64,000 nt of DNA, taken from positions 1-64,000 of the forward strand of contig NZ_AGTR01000002.1 of NCBI RefSeq assembly GCF_000235625.1, written 5' to 3'. Positions 1 through 8,041 of this stretch are shown here, piece after piece. The notes beneath the pieces were generated by a model, which was not told the DNA's origin, did no database searches, and saw nothing but the letters and a program-made list of their open reading frames with translations. This stretch comes from Marinobacter manganoxydans MnI7-9 (lineage in GTDB: Bacteria; Pseudomonadota; Gammaproteobacteria; Pseudomonadales; Oleiphilaceae). The position numbers and the translations under genes were made by a program. Each line of letters starts with the position of its first letter. Within the stretch, counting starts at the first letter, position 1.

Positions 1-1758
1 CTTGTGCAGGAGTTTTTCCAGGCTCCGCACGCCGGCCTCTCGCGCATAGCCCTCAATAACCTGCTTGATCGCTGCGTCCGTGATGTTGAGCTGCTTTTTC
101 AGCAGCCCAGCCCGCTTCAGCAGTCTGGGAAGCAGGAAGTGCTTGGCGATGGCCAGTTTCTCTTCCGCGATATAGCCGGACAGACGAATGACATCCATGC
201 GGTCCAGCAGCGGCCGCGGAATCGTGTCCAGCTGGTTCGCGGTGCAGATGAACAGAACCTTTGAGAGGTCCATGCGGACATCCAGATAGTGGTCCAGGAA
301 GTCGCGGTTCTGTTCAGGGTCCAGTGTCTCCAGCAGGGCAGAGGCCGGGTCGCCCTGGAAGGACGCACCGATCTTGTCGATTTCATCCAACATGATGACC
401 GGGTTCGCCACTTTTGAATCTTTCAGTGCCTGGACAAACTTGCCTGGCATGGCGCCGATATAAGTGCGGCGATGGCCTTTGATTTCAGCTTCGTCCCGCA
501 TGCCGCCAACGCTGAAGCGATAGAACTTCCGCCCCAGTGCATCCGCCACGGAATGGCCGATCGATGTCTTGCCAACGCCCGGTGGGCCTACCAGCAAGAG
601 GATCGAACCGCTGACCTCGCCCTTGATCGTTCCTTCCGCCAGAAATTCGATGATTCGGTCTTTCACATCGTCGAGGCCGTCGTGATCGCGGTCGAGTATT
701 CGCCTTGCTTCGGCCAGATCGAAGTGATCTTCCGAGTGAACGCCCCAGGGAACCTGGGTCAGCCAGTCCAGATAGTTACGGGTAACGCCATATTCCGGGG
801 AGCCCTGTTCCAGCACCTGCAGTTTTTCGAGTTCATCCCGGAAACGCTCCTGCACAGCCTCGGGCGGTTGCAGCTCTGCCATGCGCTGCTCGAAACGCTC
901 CACGTCTGCGGTCTTGTCGTCCTTGGCCATGCCCAGCTCACGCTGGATGACCTTGAGTTGTTCCTTCAGGAAGAACTCGCGCTGGTGCTTCTGCACCTTG
1001 GCGTTAACCTCCTCGCTGATTTCCGACTGCAGCCGAGCGACTTCATGTTCCTTGCGCATCAGGAGCAGGACCTTTTCCATGCGGCGGAGCAGGGGAACGG
1101 TGTCCAGCACATCCTGCAATTCGTTACCCGGAGCGCTGGTCATCGAGGCGCCAAAGTCGGCAAGCGGAGAACTGTCATCCGGCCCGAACCGGGACAGGTA
1201 CTGTTTTACCTCCTCGCCGTACAGCGGATTGGTGCGCAGCAGCTCCTTGATCGCGCTGATAATGGCCAGGGTGTAGGCCTTGAGTTCGTCTGCCTCTTCT
1301 TCCGGTTCTGCCGGATATTCCACTTCAACCAGGTAAGGCGGTTTGCGGCGCAACCACTGGACAATCCGAAAGCGTTGAAGCCCCTGGGCGATGAATTGAA
1401 CCTTGCCGCTTTCATTCTGGGCATGATGTACGCGCACGGCGCAGCCGACGGTCTCCAGCTGTTCGCTGGCAGGAACGCCTGCCTCCGCATCCTCTTCTTC
1501 CACAAAACAGATACCCATGACCTTGTGGTCGGTTTCGCCGACCCGCTTCAGGGTTTCCTGCCACGGATTCTGGTTGACCACCACAGGCTGCACCTGGGCC
1601 GGGAAAAACGGACGGTTCGAAACCGGCAGCACGTACATGCGCCGGGGCATCATCTGCTGGGGCAGGGCAAGGCTCTTGCTGTGCTCGTCCTTGCCGATAT
1701 ATTCGGTCACGTCCTCTTCGAATTCCTCTAGTGAATCGTTTTGCGTCTCATCATTCAT
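1..1758 (-). CDS. lon: ATP-dependent protease Lon (partial, N-terminal part)
   Basis: Reverse-strand frame starting at 1758 and running off the left edge (586 codons visible). It has the N-terminal LON substrate-binding domain (MYVLPVSNRPFFPAQVQP near residue 45), a long helical linker (EFFLKEQLKVIQRELG), then the AAA+ module with Walker A GPPGVGKT and Walker B IMLDEIDKIG. The visible part stops after the AAA+ lid, so the Ser-Lys protease domain lies outside the window. Lon is the cytoplasmic quality-control protease that degrades misfolded and some regulatory proteins. An N-terminal acidic extension (DEDVTEYIGKDE-like) precedes the LON domain, as in the longer Lon proteins of Pseudomonas relatives. 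It is divergent from cnoX, another proteostasis gene. A heat-shock-like promoter is proposed at 1841-1869. Family call is secure. Confidence 0.96.
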   Translation of the reverse strand, partial: MNDETQNDSLEEFEEDVTEYIGKDEHSKSLALPQQMMPRRMYVLPVSNRPFFPAQVQPVVVNQNPWQETLKRVGETDHKVMGICFVEEEDAEAGVPASEQLETVGCAVRVHHAQNESGKVQFIAQGLQRFRIVQWLRRKPPYLVEVEYPAEPEEEADELKAYTLAIISAIKELLRTNPLYGEEVKQYLSRFGPDDSSPLADFGASMTSAPGNELQDVLDTVPLLRRMEKVLLLMRKEHEVARLQSEISEEVNAKVQKHQREFFLKEQLKVIQRELGMAKDDKTADVERFEQRMAELQPPEAVQERFRDELEKLQVLEQGSPEYGVTRNYLDWLTQVPWGVHSEDHFDLAEARRILDRDHDGLDDVKDRIIEFLAEGTIKGEVSGSILLLVGPPGVGKTSIGHSVADALGRKFYRFSVGGMRDEAEIKGHRRTYIGAMPGKFVQALKDSKVANPVIMLDEIDKIGASFQGDPASALLETLDPEQNRDFLDHYLDVRMDLSKVLFICTANQLDTIPRPLLDRMDVIRLSGYIAEEKLAIAKHFLLPRLLKRAGLLKKQLNITDAAIKQVIEGYAREAGVRSLEKLLHK

Positions 1759-1840
1759 GCCGCGAGTATCCATCCGGAAAGGTTGTGAATCTGCCCGGGA
1801 CGGGCTGCTGCGTCGTTGCCCCGGGGCGTTGCTTATTAGC

Positions 1841-1869
1841 TATGTAACGGCAGATACGGTGATTTCAAG
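1841..1869 (-). promoter_or_regulatory. candidate sigma-32 (heat-shock) promoter of lon
   Basis: On the reverse strand CTTGAAA (1863-1869) matches the sigma-32 -35 element exactly. About 14 bases later GTTACATA (1841-1848) is a weak match to the CCCCATNT -10. It lies about 80 bases upstream of the lon start. Heat-shock control of lon is established in other Gammaproteobacteria; the weak -10 makes this a candidate only. Confidence 0.45.
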
Positions 1870-1965
1870 GACTTGGGTTAGCGCGTTTGGCGCTTGAATT
1901 TCGGGGAGTTGGCCCCATGTTTCTGGCAACTCCGAACGAATCATTCGACTTTTCAGGTGCCTTGC

Positions 1966-2829
1966 ATGAGCAACTCTCCCTACATCTTTGACGCCACCAT
2001 GGAAAACTTTCAGCAGAAGGTGATGGAAGCCTCTGCAAGCACGCCCATCCTGGTGGATGTGTGGGCCGAGTGGTGTGCCCCCTGTAAACAGTTGATGCCC
2101 CTGCTGGAAAAACTGGCGGAGGACTACCAGGGTGCGTTTATGCTGGCCAAGGTGAACGCCGACGAGCAGGAACAGCTCACCTCCAGCCTTGGTGTGCGTA
2201 GCCTACCGACCGTAATCCTGGTCAAGAATGGCCAGGCCGTGGATGGCTTCAACGGTGCCCTGCCGGAAAGCGAAATCCGCAAGGTTCTGGACAAACACGT
2301 GGAAGCCCCCAAGGAAGATCCCTATGAAAAGGCGCATCGGATCTGGGAAGAAGGCGATGTGGAGGGAGCATTGGCTATCCTGTCCCAGATGAACCAGGAG
2401 GACCCGGAAAATCTCAAAGTCCTGATCGACCTGGCCCAGTTGAAGGCGGAAATGGGTGATCTGGAAACGGCCGAGCAGGTCCTTGAAAGTCTGCCTCCAG
2501 AAGAAAAAATGCAGCACCAGGCCAAACAGCTGGCAGCACGAATCAAGTTTCTGAAGCAGTCGGCCGAACTGCCTCCGATCAAGGATCTGGAAATGGCGCT
2601 GGAGCAGGACCCGAAGGATCCGAACGCACTGCACCAGTTGGCACTTCATCACGTATTACAGGAAAACAACGCCGAGGCCATGGACCTGCTGATCCGCCTG
2701 ATGCAGGTGGACAGCAAGTACAAAGACGAAGTGGCCAAGACAACGCTGATCGAACTGTTCGACAAGCTGGGTAACAACAACCCGGACGTAAGGACCTATC
2801 GCCGGAAGCTCTATACCCTGATGCACTGA
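1966..2829 (+). CDS. cnoX: CnoX-like thioredoxin/TPR chaperedoxin
   Basis: 287 residues from ATG 1966; an in-frame ATG at 1894 would add 24 residues lacking thioredoxin character, so it was rejected. Residues 1-110 form a thioredoxin domain with the active motif WCAPC (Cys37, Cys40). Residues 120-287 are helical TPR-like repeats. Length and architecture match the YbbN/CnoX family, which protects proteins from oxidative over-aggregation and hands clients to GroEL/DnaK. E. coli CnoX lacks the first Cys of CXXC and has no reductase activity; this protein keeps both, so it is likely redox active, as in many non-enteric CnoX proteins. It is divergent from lon, consistent with a proteostasis pairing. 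Confidence 0.88.
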   Translation: MSNSPYIFDATMENFQQKVMEASASTPILVDVWAEWCAPCKQLMPLLEKLAEDYQGAFMLAKVNADEQEQLTSSLGVRSLPTVILVKNGQAVDGFNGALPESEIRKVLDKHVEAPKEDPYEKAHRIWEEGDVEGALAILSQMNQEDPENLKVLIDLAQLKAEMGDLETAEQVLESLPPEEKMQHQAKQLAARIKFLKQSAELPPIKDLEMALEQDPKDPNALHQLALHHVLQENNAEAMDLLIRLMQVDSKYKDEVAKTTLIELFDKLGNNNPDVRTYRRKLYTLMH

Positions 2830-2856
2830 TTGTTTGGCGCTGGCCAAATACAACAT

Positions 2857-2889
2857 AGGTCGGGTGGAGCCATGGGCGAAACCCGACTG
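2857..2889. repeat. intergenic hairpin (GTCGGGT-type)
   Basis: GTCGGGT at 2859-2865 and ACCCGAC at 2881-2887 form a perfect 7-bp stem around GGAGCCATGGGCGAA, itself containing GCC/GGC. It sits between cnoX and the HNH gene. Similar GTCGGGTGGAGCC / AAACCCGAC elements are common between genes in many Proteobacteria, so I read it as a dispersed repeat that may also slow transcription. No T-run follows. Confidence 0.5.
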
Positions 2890-2900
2890 GTATTTCCGCA

Positions 2901-3215
2901 ATGCTCAAACTCCCTCCCCAACCCGACAACTGCGAACTCTGTGAACGCCCGGTTGCGAAACTTACCAGGCACCACCTGATTCCCAAACACCTGCACCGCA
3001 AGAAGCGGTTCCAGAAACTGTTCACCAAGGACGATTTGATCACCCGAACGCTGTGGGTATGCCGTCCCTGCCATAACGCCATTCATAAGGCTCGCTCGGA
3101 ATACGAGCTAGGGCTGCACTTCAATACCCGGGAAAAGCTTCTGGAACTGGAGGAGTTGCGAACGTTCGTGGAATGGTTGAGCGACAAGCCGGAAGGGTTT
3201 GTGCCGAAGAAATGA
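2901..3215 (+). CDS. small HNH nuclease-family protein
   Basis: 104 residues with an HNH/treble-clef signature: CELC (Cys11, Cys14), RHHLIPKH (His24, His25) and CRPCHNAIH (Cys54, Cys57, His58, His62). The four cysteines would bind structural zinc, and the His-Asn-His arrangement would form a beta-beta-alpha metal finger. It belongs to the short stand-alone HNH proteins found next to housekeeping genes; their role is not established and no restriction or phage gene lies beside it. The start is the first ATG, 13 bases after the hairpin arm, with only a weak ribosome site. Nuclease activity is inferred from the motif alone. Confidence 0.7.
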   Translation: MLKLPPQPDNCELCERPVAKLTRHHLIPKHLHRKKRFQKLFTKDDLITRTLWVCRPCHNAIHKARSEYELGLHFNTREKLLELEELRTFVEWLSDKPEGFVPKK

Positions 3216-3483
3216 GTAGATTGGAGATGTTCTAGTCTATTTAATTCACAAACTCATATTTAAGATGATCTTTTATAATGTTTCACATTTGAAGGTCAGC
3301 ATAAAAAGCCAATAAAAACAGTGCAGTGTGGAGTTTCTTCTCGTTTTGAGTGTTTTGTGAACGAAACCCTGCCTATCGAATGGTCTTTCCTTGGATTAGC
3401 CTCTTTGACGGTTTGCGACATTGCTGGATGTTAATTTTGTCGTAGCCAACCGTCAGAAAATAAAGATCTCAAGGAGAGACGCT
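3216..3483. other. AT-rich intergenic region upstream of large lipoprotein
   Basis: 268 bases clearly richer in A+T than the flanking genes. It contains a perfect TATAAT at 3274-3279 (no good -35 at 16-18 bases) and a TTGACG at 3405-3410 with a poor -10 around 3430. The ribosome site AAGGAG (3471-3476) at its end serves the lipoprotein gene. No open frame or RNA gene is recognised. Confidence 0.5.
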
Positions 3484-6066
3484 TTGGATAAGTTCAAAAG
3501 GTTAGCGCTTGCTGTTGCAGTTTCCTCAGGCCTGGTTGTAACTGGTTGCGGCGGAGGCGGTTCATCGTCACCGTCAGCTGGCACCCCTCCTGGAGGTGAT
3601 GCCTCTGTTGTATCTGGTTCTGCAGTTAAAGGTGTGATGAAAAATGCGGTTGTGACTGCTTACGAACTGGATGATTCCGGTGAGCGGTTGGATACGCCCG
3701 TTGGAACAACTACAACAGATAACGAAGGCCAATACCGTATTGAGCTAAACGATAACTACGAGGGTGGACTTGTAGAGATCGAGATCACCGTGAACTCTGA
3801 AACCCGTATGGTTTGCGATGCTTCAGCCTGTGGAACGAAAGGCTCCGATGTGACGTTGCCTGGTGATTTCAAACTCAATGCCATTGGCAAAGCCAGTGCA
3901 CCTGGTAGCGCCGTGAGTGTTCCGGTGACCGCATGGTCAACCATGGCAGCAAAACGTGCAAAAACTCTTGTTGCCGGAGGAAAGAGTGTTGCCGATGCTG
4001 CGAGGCAGGCGAAAGCGGAAGTGAGTCAGGTGGCAGGCTTCGATATTGAAAATACCGTGGCTCGCGACGTGAATGACCTGACCGGTGCAAGCGCTGCTGA
4101 AGCACAGGCTGCAGTTATGAACGCAGCTGTTGCCGAACTGGTGTTTTCCGGAGGCGAGAATGTAGCGGCTACATTGGACAGCTTCTCTGATGCTCTCAAT
4201 GATGGCTCAATCAACAGCGAAGATACATTTACAGCGGCAAGCCTGTCTTCAGCTGTGAAAACTGTTGTCGAGACAACGGACGGCCTGGATGACGAGACTC
4301 AGGAGTCCCTGAACAACCAGACTGCTCAGTTTGACGCTGCAGGGGACAACCTTGCTCCCAGCTATGACGAGGAACTGGATCTTGATGAGGGTGCCACGCA
4401 AGCGGACAAGGTTGCGGCCTTCCAGTCGTTTGTTTCCCAGTTCCGCAGCTGGGCCGGCTCTATCGATGAAACCGCTGCTGCCCTTCAGGACGAAACGTCC
4501 GCCGTTTCTGTTGCGCTGGATGCGGACGCAGAAACCGTCAGTGACGTATTCGCCCAGGCTGGCGTTACCGGCGATCTGGTAAGCAAGGTACTCGATGCCT
4601 TTTCTCAACAGTTGGCCGGTACCGAAGGACGGGCGGCTCTGCTGGACGCTCTGGAAAACGGCACGCCTTTCACAGCCCCGTTGAACTGGACGGATGAAGA
4701 AGATCCAACAGTGACTGGTACTATGGATGCCGAGCTGGTATTCGAAGACACAGAGTCCGGCCTCAAGGCTACGGCCACTGGCAGTGTTTCCCAGATCGGT
4801 GGAGAGACCCGCGAGTTTGACCTGGTTATTGGTACCAGCCTTTCTCAGAGCGATCTGGATCTAACCTACGATGCCGAGAAGGTTCTGTCACTGCTTGCAC
4901 AAAACAATGTCAGTGTCAGCGGTACGGTCGGTGATGGCACCGGTTTTGATCGTGCAGCTCTGGATCTGGTTGCCAACCTGGAGCTTTCCGAATCGATTGC
5001 AGGCGAGGTGACGGCCGATGCGGTTCTGGAAAAATTCAGTGCCATTACTCTTAACGGTTCCGTTGCTCTTGCCAACCCCGAAGCAGCAAGTTTCGATGGC
5101 GAGATCTCTGTGAAAGCCGTAAATATGACTGGCTCGAGCTTCAGCGCTTTGGATGAGCCATTCTCTCCGGAGTCTTTCGCCCTGGCTGGGGACTTCACCG
5201 CGACGTCCGGACGCACTTTCAATCTTTCAACATCCTTGAACAGCAGCAGCGCTCAGCGCTTCAACCTTTTCACTTACCTTGATTACAACGACACAACTGC
5301 GGCGTTTGATTTTGAGGTGGATCGTGCCGAGGTGTCGCAGTTTGTTGAGTATGATGAAACTGCTCAGGATTTCTGGTTTGATATTTATTCATACGGCTCC
5401 TGTTATGACTTCGACTCGGGAACAGAAGTTTTCGGTGAGAGAGTGGCTAACTCTGGTTGGTATGACAGCGAGCTTGGCTTCTACGATTACAACTGCAATG
5501 TGCTCGATAGTGCCGAAAATGACGCCGTTGACCAGCTAATCCTCGGGAAACTCGAAACCGCCGTTGGCGCCACCGTTGCCGGTCAATCCAGTATCCAAAA
5601 TGTTTGGGTTTCCGGAAGCAGTGCATCTGATCTTGCTGAAGTTAATGCGGACATTACTTTCCCTGATCTGGAAACCGCCGAAAACTTCGTCAACCTGTCG
5701 TTCAACATCGCTGCAGGCGTTTCTCTGGCTGATATGCCGAAAGCTACGGCCGTGGTTACACTGACACGTTCAACTCTGAACGGTGGCAGCGTGCTCGCAA
5801 ACGTTAGCTGGGATGGTGGCAGCTACAGTCTGAAGGTCAGCACCGATGAGCTGAATGCTGAAAATCCGGAAGTCAGCCTGGCATTCTGGAACCCGCAAGG
5901 ATTCCGTCTCGAGGCGGTTGGCTCAGAAACGGCCAGCGGTGTTCAGAGCCTGACAGGTAATGTCTTCGTTAACGGCGAAGACATTGGTGACGTAGAGCTA
6001 CGAAACGGCGTTCCGGTCATCACCTATCCGAACGGCGAAGAAACCGTGTTCGAGACTTTGTTCTGA
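3484..6066 (+). CDS. large surface lipoprotein (860 aa), function unknown
   Basis: Start chosen at TTG 3484, seven bases after AAGGAG (3471-3476); it gives a clean lipoprotein signal peptide (MDKFKRLALAVAVSSG, lipobox VVTGC, Cys22) followed by a Gly/Ser tether. Residues 45-110 form a carboxypeptidase-regulatory-like beta domain (VKGVMKNAVVTAYELDD, then DNEGQYRIEL). Residues 150-390 are Ala-rich and helical, and residues 395-860 are beta-rich with repeated TGxxSxxGGExREFDL-type strands. It is acidic with few basic residues. Two cysteines (around residues 117-122) and two more (around 639 and 664) could form disulfides. The next gene overlaps its stop codon (TGATG), so lipoprotein and predicted beta-barrel are probably made together. 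No enzymatic motif is recognised; a surface-assembly or adhesion role is a guess. Confidence 0.75.
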   Translation: MDKFKRLALAVAVSSGLVVTGCGGGGSSSPSAGTPPGGDASVVSGSAVKGVMKNAVVTAYELDDSGERLDTPVGTTTTDNEGQYRIELNDNYEGGLVEIEITVNSETRMVCDASACGTKGSDVTLPGDFKLNAIGKASAPGSAVSVPVTAWSTMAAKRAKTLVAGGKSVADAARQAKAEVSQVAGFDIENTVARDVNDLTGASAAEAQAAVMNAAVAELVFSGGENVAATLDSFSDALNDGSINSEDTFTAASLSSAVKTVVETTDGLDDETQESLNNQTAQFDAAGDNLAPSYDEELDLDEGATQADKVAAFQSFVSQFRSWAGSIDETAAALQDETSAVSVALDADAETVSDVFAQAGVTGDLVSKVLDAFSQQLAGTEGRAALLDALENGTPFTAPLNWTDEEDPTVTGTMDAELVFEDTESGLKATATGSVSQIGGETREFDLVIGTSLSQSDLDLTYDAEKVLSLLAQNNVSVSGTVGDGTGFDRAALDLVANLELSESIAGEVTADAVLEKFSAITLNGSVALANPEAASFDGEISVKAVNMTGSSFSALDEPFSPESFALAGDFTATSGRTFNLSTSLNSSSAQRFNLFTYLDYNDTTAAFDFEVDRAEVSQFVEYDETAQDFWFDIYSYGSCYDFDSGTEVFGERVANSGWYDSELGFYDYNCNVLDSAENDAVDQLILGKLETAVGATVAGQSSIQNVWVSGSSASDLAEVNADITFPDLETAENFVNLSFNIAAGVSLADMPKATAVVTLTRSTLNGGSVLANVSWDGGSYSLKVSTDELNAENPEVSLAFWNPQGFRLEAVGSETASGVQSLTGNVFVNGEDIGDVELRNGVPVITYPNGEETVFETLF

Positions 6067-7160
6067 TGAAAGCACCGGGTAACCGGAAAGAAAGGTGGGG
6101 CTTCGGCCCCGCCTTTTTTTTCGTTATAGCAAGTGTTTATGCCAATACAGCGCCGGCCGTGGAGATGTTCGGCAGGTTCGAGGCCCAACTGGTTAGCGAG
6201 CCGGAGCCAATCAAAACTACACTGAGCGATTGGGGCAGTGAATTCGATTCAGGTCGCCGCCAATGGGCGGTCAGTCAGGCGGAGGTTGGGTTCCGTGAGC
6301 GGGGAATCGAGATTTCGGTTTTCACCCGTGCGCTGGCGGATCTGAGGATGAATTCGGAGGCCGTGAGCTTTTACGGACAGATTGCCCGTAAGGAGCCGCT
6401 GAACGAGGGCGAACGGATTCCAGTGGCTCTGCGCGTTAACGGTTTTTCGGGGTCCGGGATCCGGTCTGGCTATCGACATAGCCAGGAATCCTGGACCATT
6501 TCCGGCGGCATTTCCGTGTTCAAAACCCGCCATTTGATGAGCGGCACCCTTGATGGGGAGTTTGTGGCGGCCGCCGAAAATGACTATGACTTCAGCGCAG
6601 ACGTTGACTATGTCTACTACCGGGACGTGATCTTTGATCGGCCGGATGTAGAGAAAGCCAGTGGCATCGGCTGGGCTTTTGACATCGCCGCCAGTTGGCA
6701 GCCAATGAAAAAACTCAATCTGAATTTTCGAGCCGAGGATCTTTTCTCACGGATTCGTTGGAAGGACGCACCTTTCACTCAAGCTCAGGCAAATACCGAC
6801 AACAAGTCCTTCGATGACGAAGGCTACGCTGTCTTTGCCCCAACGATATCTGGCACGGAAGGGTATCGGGATACTTTTTATCAGGATCTGGATCCCAGGT
6901 TTTATGGTACGGCCCAGTGGCAAGAGGGTGCTTGGCTCGCAGTCGTGCATGGCCAATATCAATTCGGCTATGGGCTCTACGGCGCCGGCTTCGGGCGAAC
7001 GCTGGCCGGTGAAGCACGGATACTGGCCAGCTACTGGCCGGAGCTGGAATCGTTACGGTTGGAACTGACCAGGGGGAAATGGCAGGCTATGGTTTCTGCA
7101 GATGAGGTAACGTGGTCCAGCGTTCGCGCCATAAGTCTGGGGCTGTCTTACAATTATTGA
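6066..7160 (+). CDS. predicted outer-membrane beta-barrel protein, function unknown
   Basis: 364 residues, with ATG 6066 overlapping the upstream stop (TGATG). The N-terminus is a Sec signal peptide: basic MKAPGNRKER, hydrophobic GPAFFFVIASVYA, likely cut after NTAPA (about residue 31). The mature part is rich in aromatic residues and alternating beta strands and ends LGLSYNY, typical of outer-membrane barrels, though with Tyr rather than Phe as last residue. No ribosome site is visible, so translation probably depends on coupling to the lipoprotein gene. An intrinsic terminator lies inside codons 10-19 (see 6094-6121). There is no other usable start that keeps the signal peptide; the next Met (residue 34) lies past it. 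The family is not recognised. Confidence 0.68.
   Translation: MKAPGNRKERWGFGPAFFFVIASVYANTAPAVEMFGRFEAQLVSEPEPIKTTLSDWGSEFDSGRRQWAVSQAEVGFRERGIEISVFTRALADLRMNSEAVSFYGQIARKEPLNEGERIPVALRVNGFSGSGIRSGYRHSQESWTISGGISVFKTRHLMSGTLDGEFVAAAENDYDFSADVDYVYYRDVIFDRPDVEKASGIGWAFDIAASWQPMKKLNLNFRAEDLFSRIRWKDAPFTQAQANTDNKSFDDEGYAVFAPTISGTEGYRDTFYQDLDPRFYGTAQWQEGAWLAVVHGQYQFGYGLYGAGFGRTLAGEARILASYWPELESLRLELTRGKWQAMVSADEVTWSSVRAISLGLSYNY
6094..6121 (+). terminator. intrinsic terminator embedded in signal-peptide codons
   Basis: GGTGGGGC (6094-6101), loop TTCG, GCCCCGCC (6106-6113) and then eight Ts (6114-6121). The stem has one G-T pair and a C-UUCG-G closing, which is exceptionally stable. It would end the lipoprotein transcript, yet it lies inside the coding frame of the next gene, where it reads GFGPAFFF of the signal peptide. 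Confidence 0.85.
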
Positions 7161-7192
7161 GCTTCAGTACTCCAGATGGGCGCAGGCGCAGA

Positions 7193-8041
7193 TCAGTTCC
7201 AGATAGCTGAAAGCGCGCCGTAGTGAGCGCCGCTGATGACCTCAGGGGAACCGTCCGGAAAGTTCCCGGACAACGTGCTCTGGTGTTCTATGTGCACAAG
7301 CCTGTCCCCCGAGCCATGAATGACCCTTACTGGCAGGTGTATGTCCTGGGGTGAAAAAGGCCATGATTGGGCTGTTAGAAACGAATCTCTGGCAAGCGCA
7401 TTGGCTGCCGTTTTGGATCCCTGCTCCAGGGCGGCGCAAAGGTTCTGCGTAAAGCCCGGACGAACAGAGTTTGATAACAGGTAGTGCTCCTCCTGATCGC
7501 CTACTGCTCCTATGAGCGCCTCCAATAGCAAATCCACAGAACCGGTAATGACCTCCAGCTCTTTTGCAAGCGCATCGCGATCGTCCAGTGCCGCTCGCCA
7601 GGTGCTGGCGGTAAGTTCTGAGGCATAATCGAAGGGATTGTCCATCAGGGGAACCGCCGGCGTTGCTGCGATCACCAGCTCCTCGATTCGTTTACCCAGA
7701 TCATGGGCGGCGGCCATGGCGAATACGCCGCCACCCGAGAACCCGGATAGCATGACGTCATCCAGTTCCAGATGGTCGGCCAGTTGCCTCAGATCATCCG
7801 AATGGTTTGAAAATCCATAACCGGGGCAGGGGCTGGACTGCCCATAACCCGGGCGATCCGGAACAATGACCCGCACCCCGGCGTGGAACAGAGCACTCTC
7901 CAGGTGAAGCAGTTCGTTACGGGATCCGGGAATTCCATGGCAGTGAATCCAGGTGCCATTTTCGCCGGTGCCGATGTCTGAAAAACTCAGATTACGGCCG
8001 TCTGGCAGTCGAAGATTCAGGTTTCTTGCAGCATCAGTCAT
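7193..8041 (-). CDS. alpha/beta hydrolase
   Basis: 282 residues with the alpha/beta hydrolase order: oxyanion loop HGIPGSR (35-41), PDRPGYGQS (61-69), nucleophile elbow GFSGGG with Ser102, an acid candidate in HGSGDR near 242 and a histidine in GAHYG near 273. No signal peptide, so cytoplasmic. The substrate is unknown; HGIPGSR and the cap region resemble esterase, haloperoxidase-like and lactonase-like members, which cannot be separated by reading. The start overlaps the end of the upstream LuxR-type regulator by 8 bases, so the two are translationally coupled. The regulator probably controls this gene or responds to its substrate or product. Confidence 0.85.
   Translation of the reverse strand: MTDAARNLNLRLPDGRNLSFSDIGTGENGTWIHCHGIPGSRNELLHLESALFHAGVRVIVPDRPGYGQSSPCPGYGFSNHSDDLRQLADHLELDDVMLSGFSGGGVFAMAAAHDLGKRIEELVIAATPAVPLMDNPFDYASELTASTWRAALDDRDALAKELEVITGSVDLLLEALIGAVGDQEEHYLLSNSVRPGFTQNLCAALEQGSKTAANALARDSFLTAQSWPFSPQDIHLPVRVIHGSGDRLVHIEHQSTLSGNFPDGSPEVISGAHYGALSAIWN

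Noticed and set aside
472-1731. Open plus-strand frame of 419 codons opposite lon
   Set aside because: It is the antisense shadow of lon: low-complexity Leu/His/Gln composition, no ribosome site, no family sequence.
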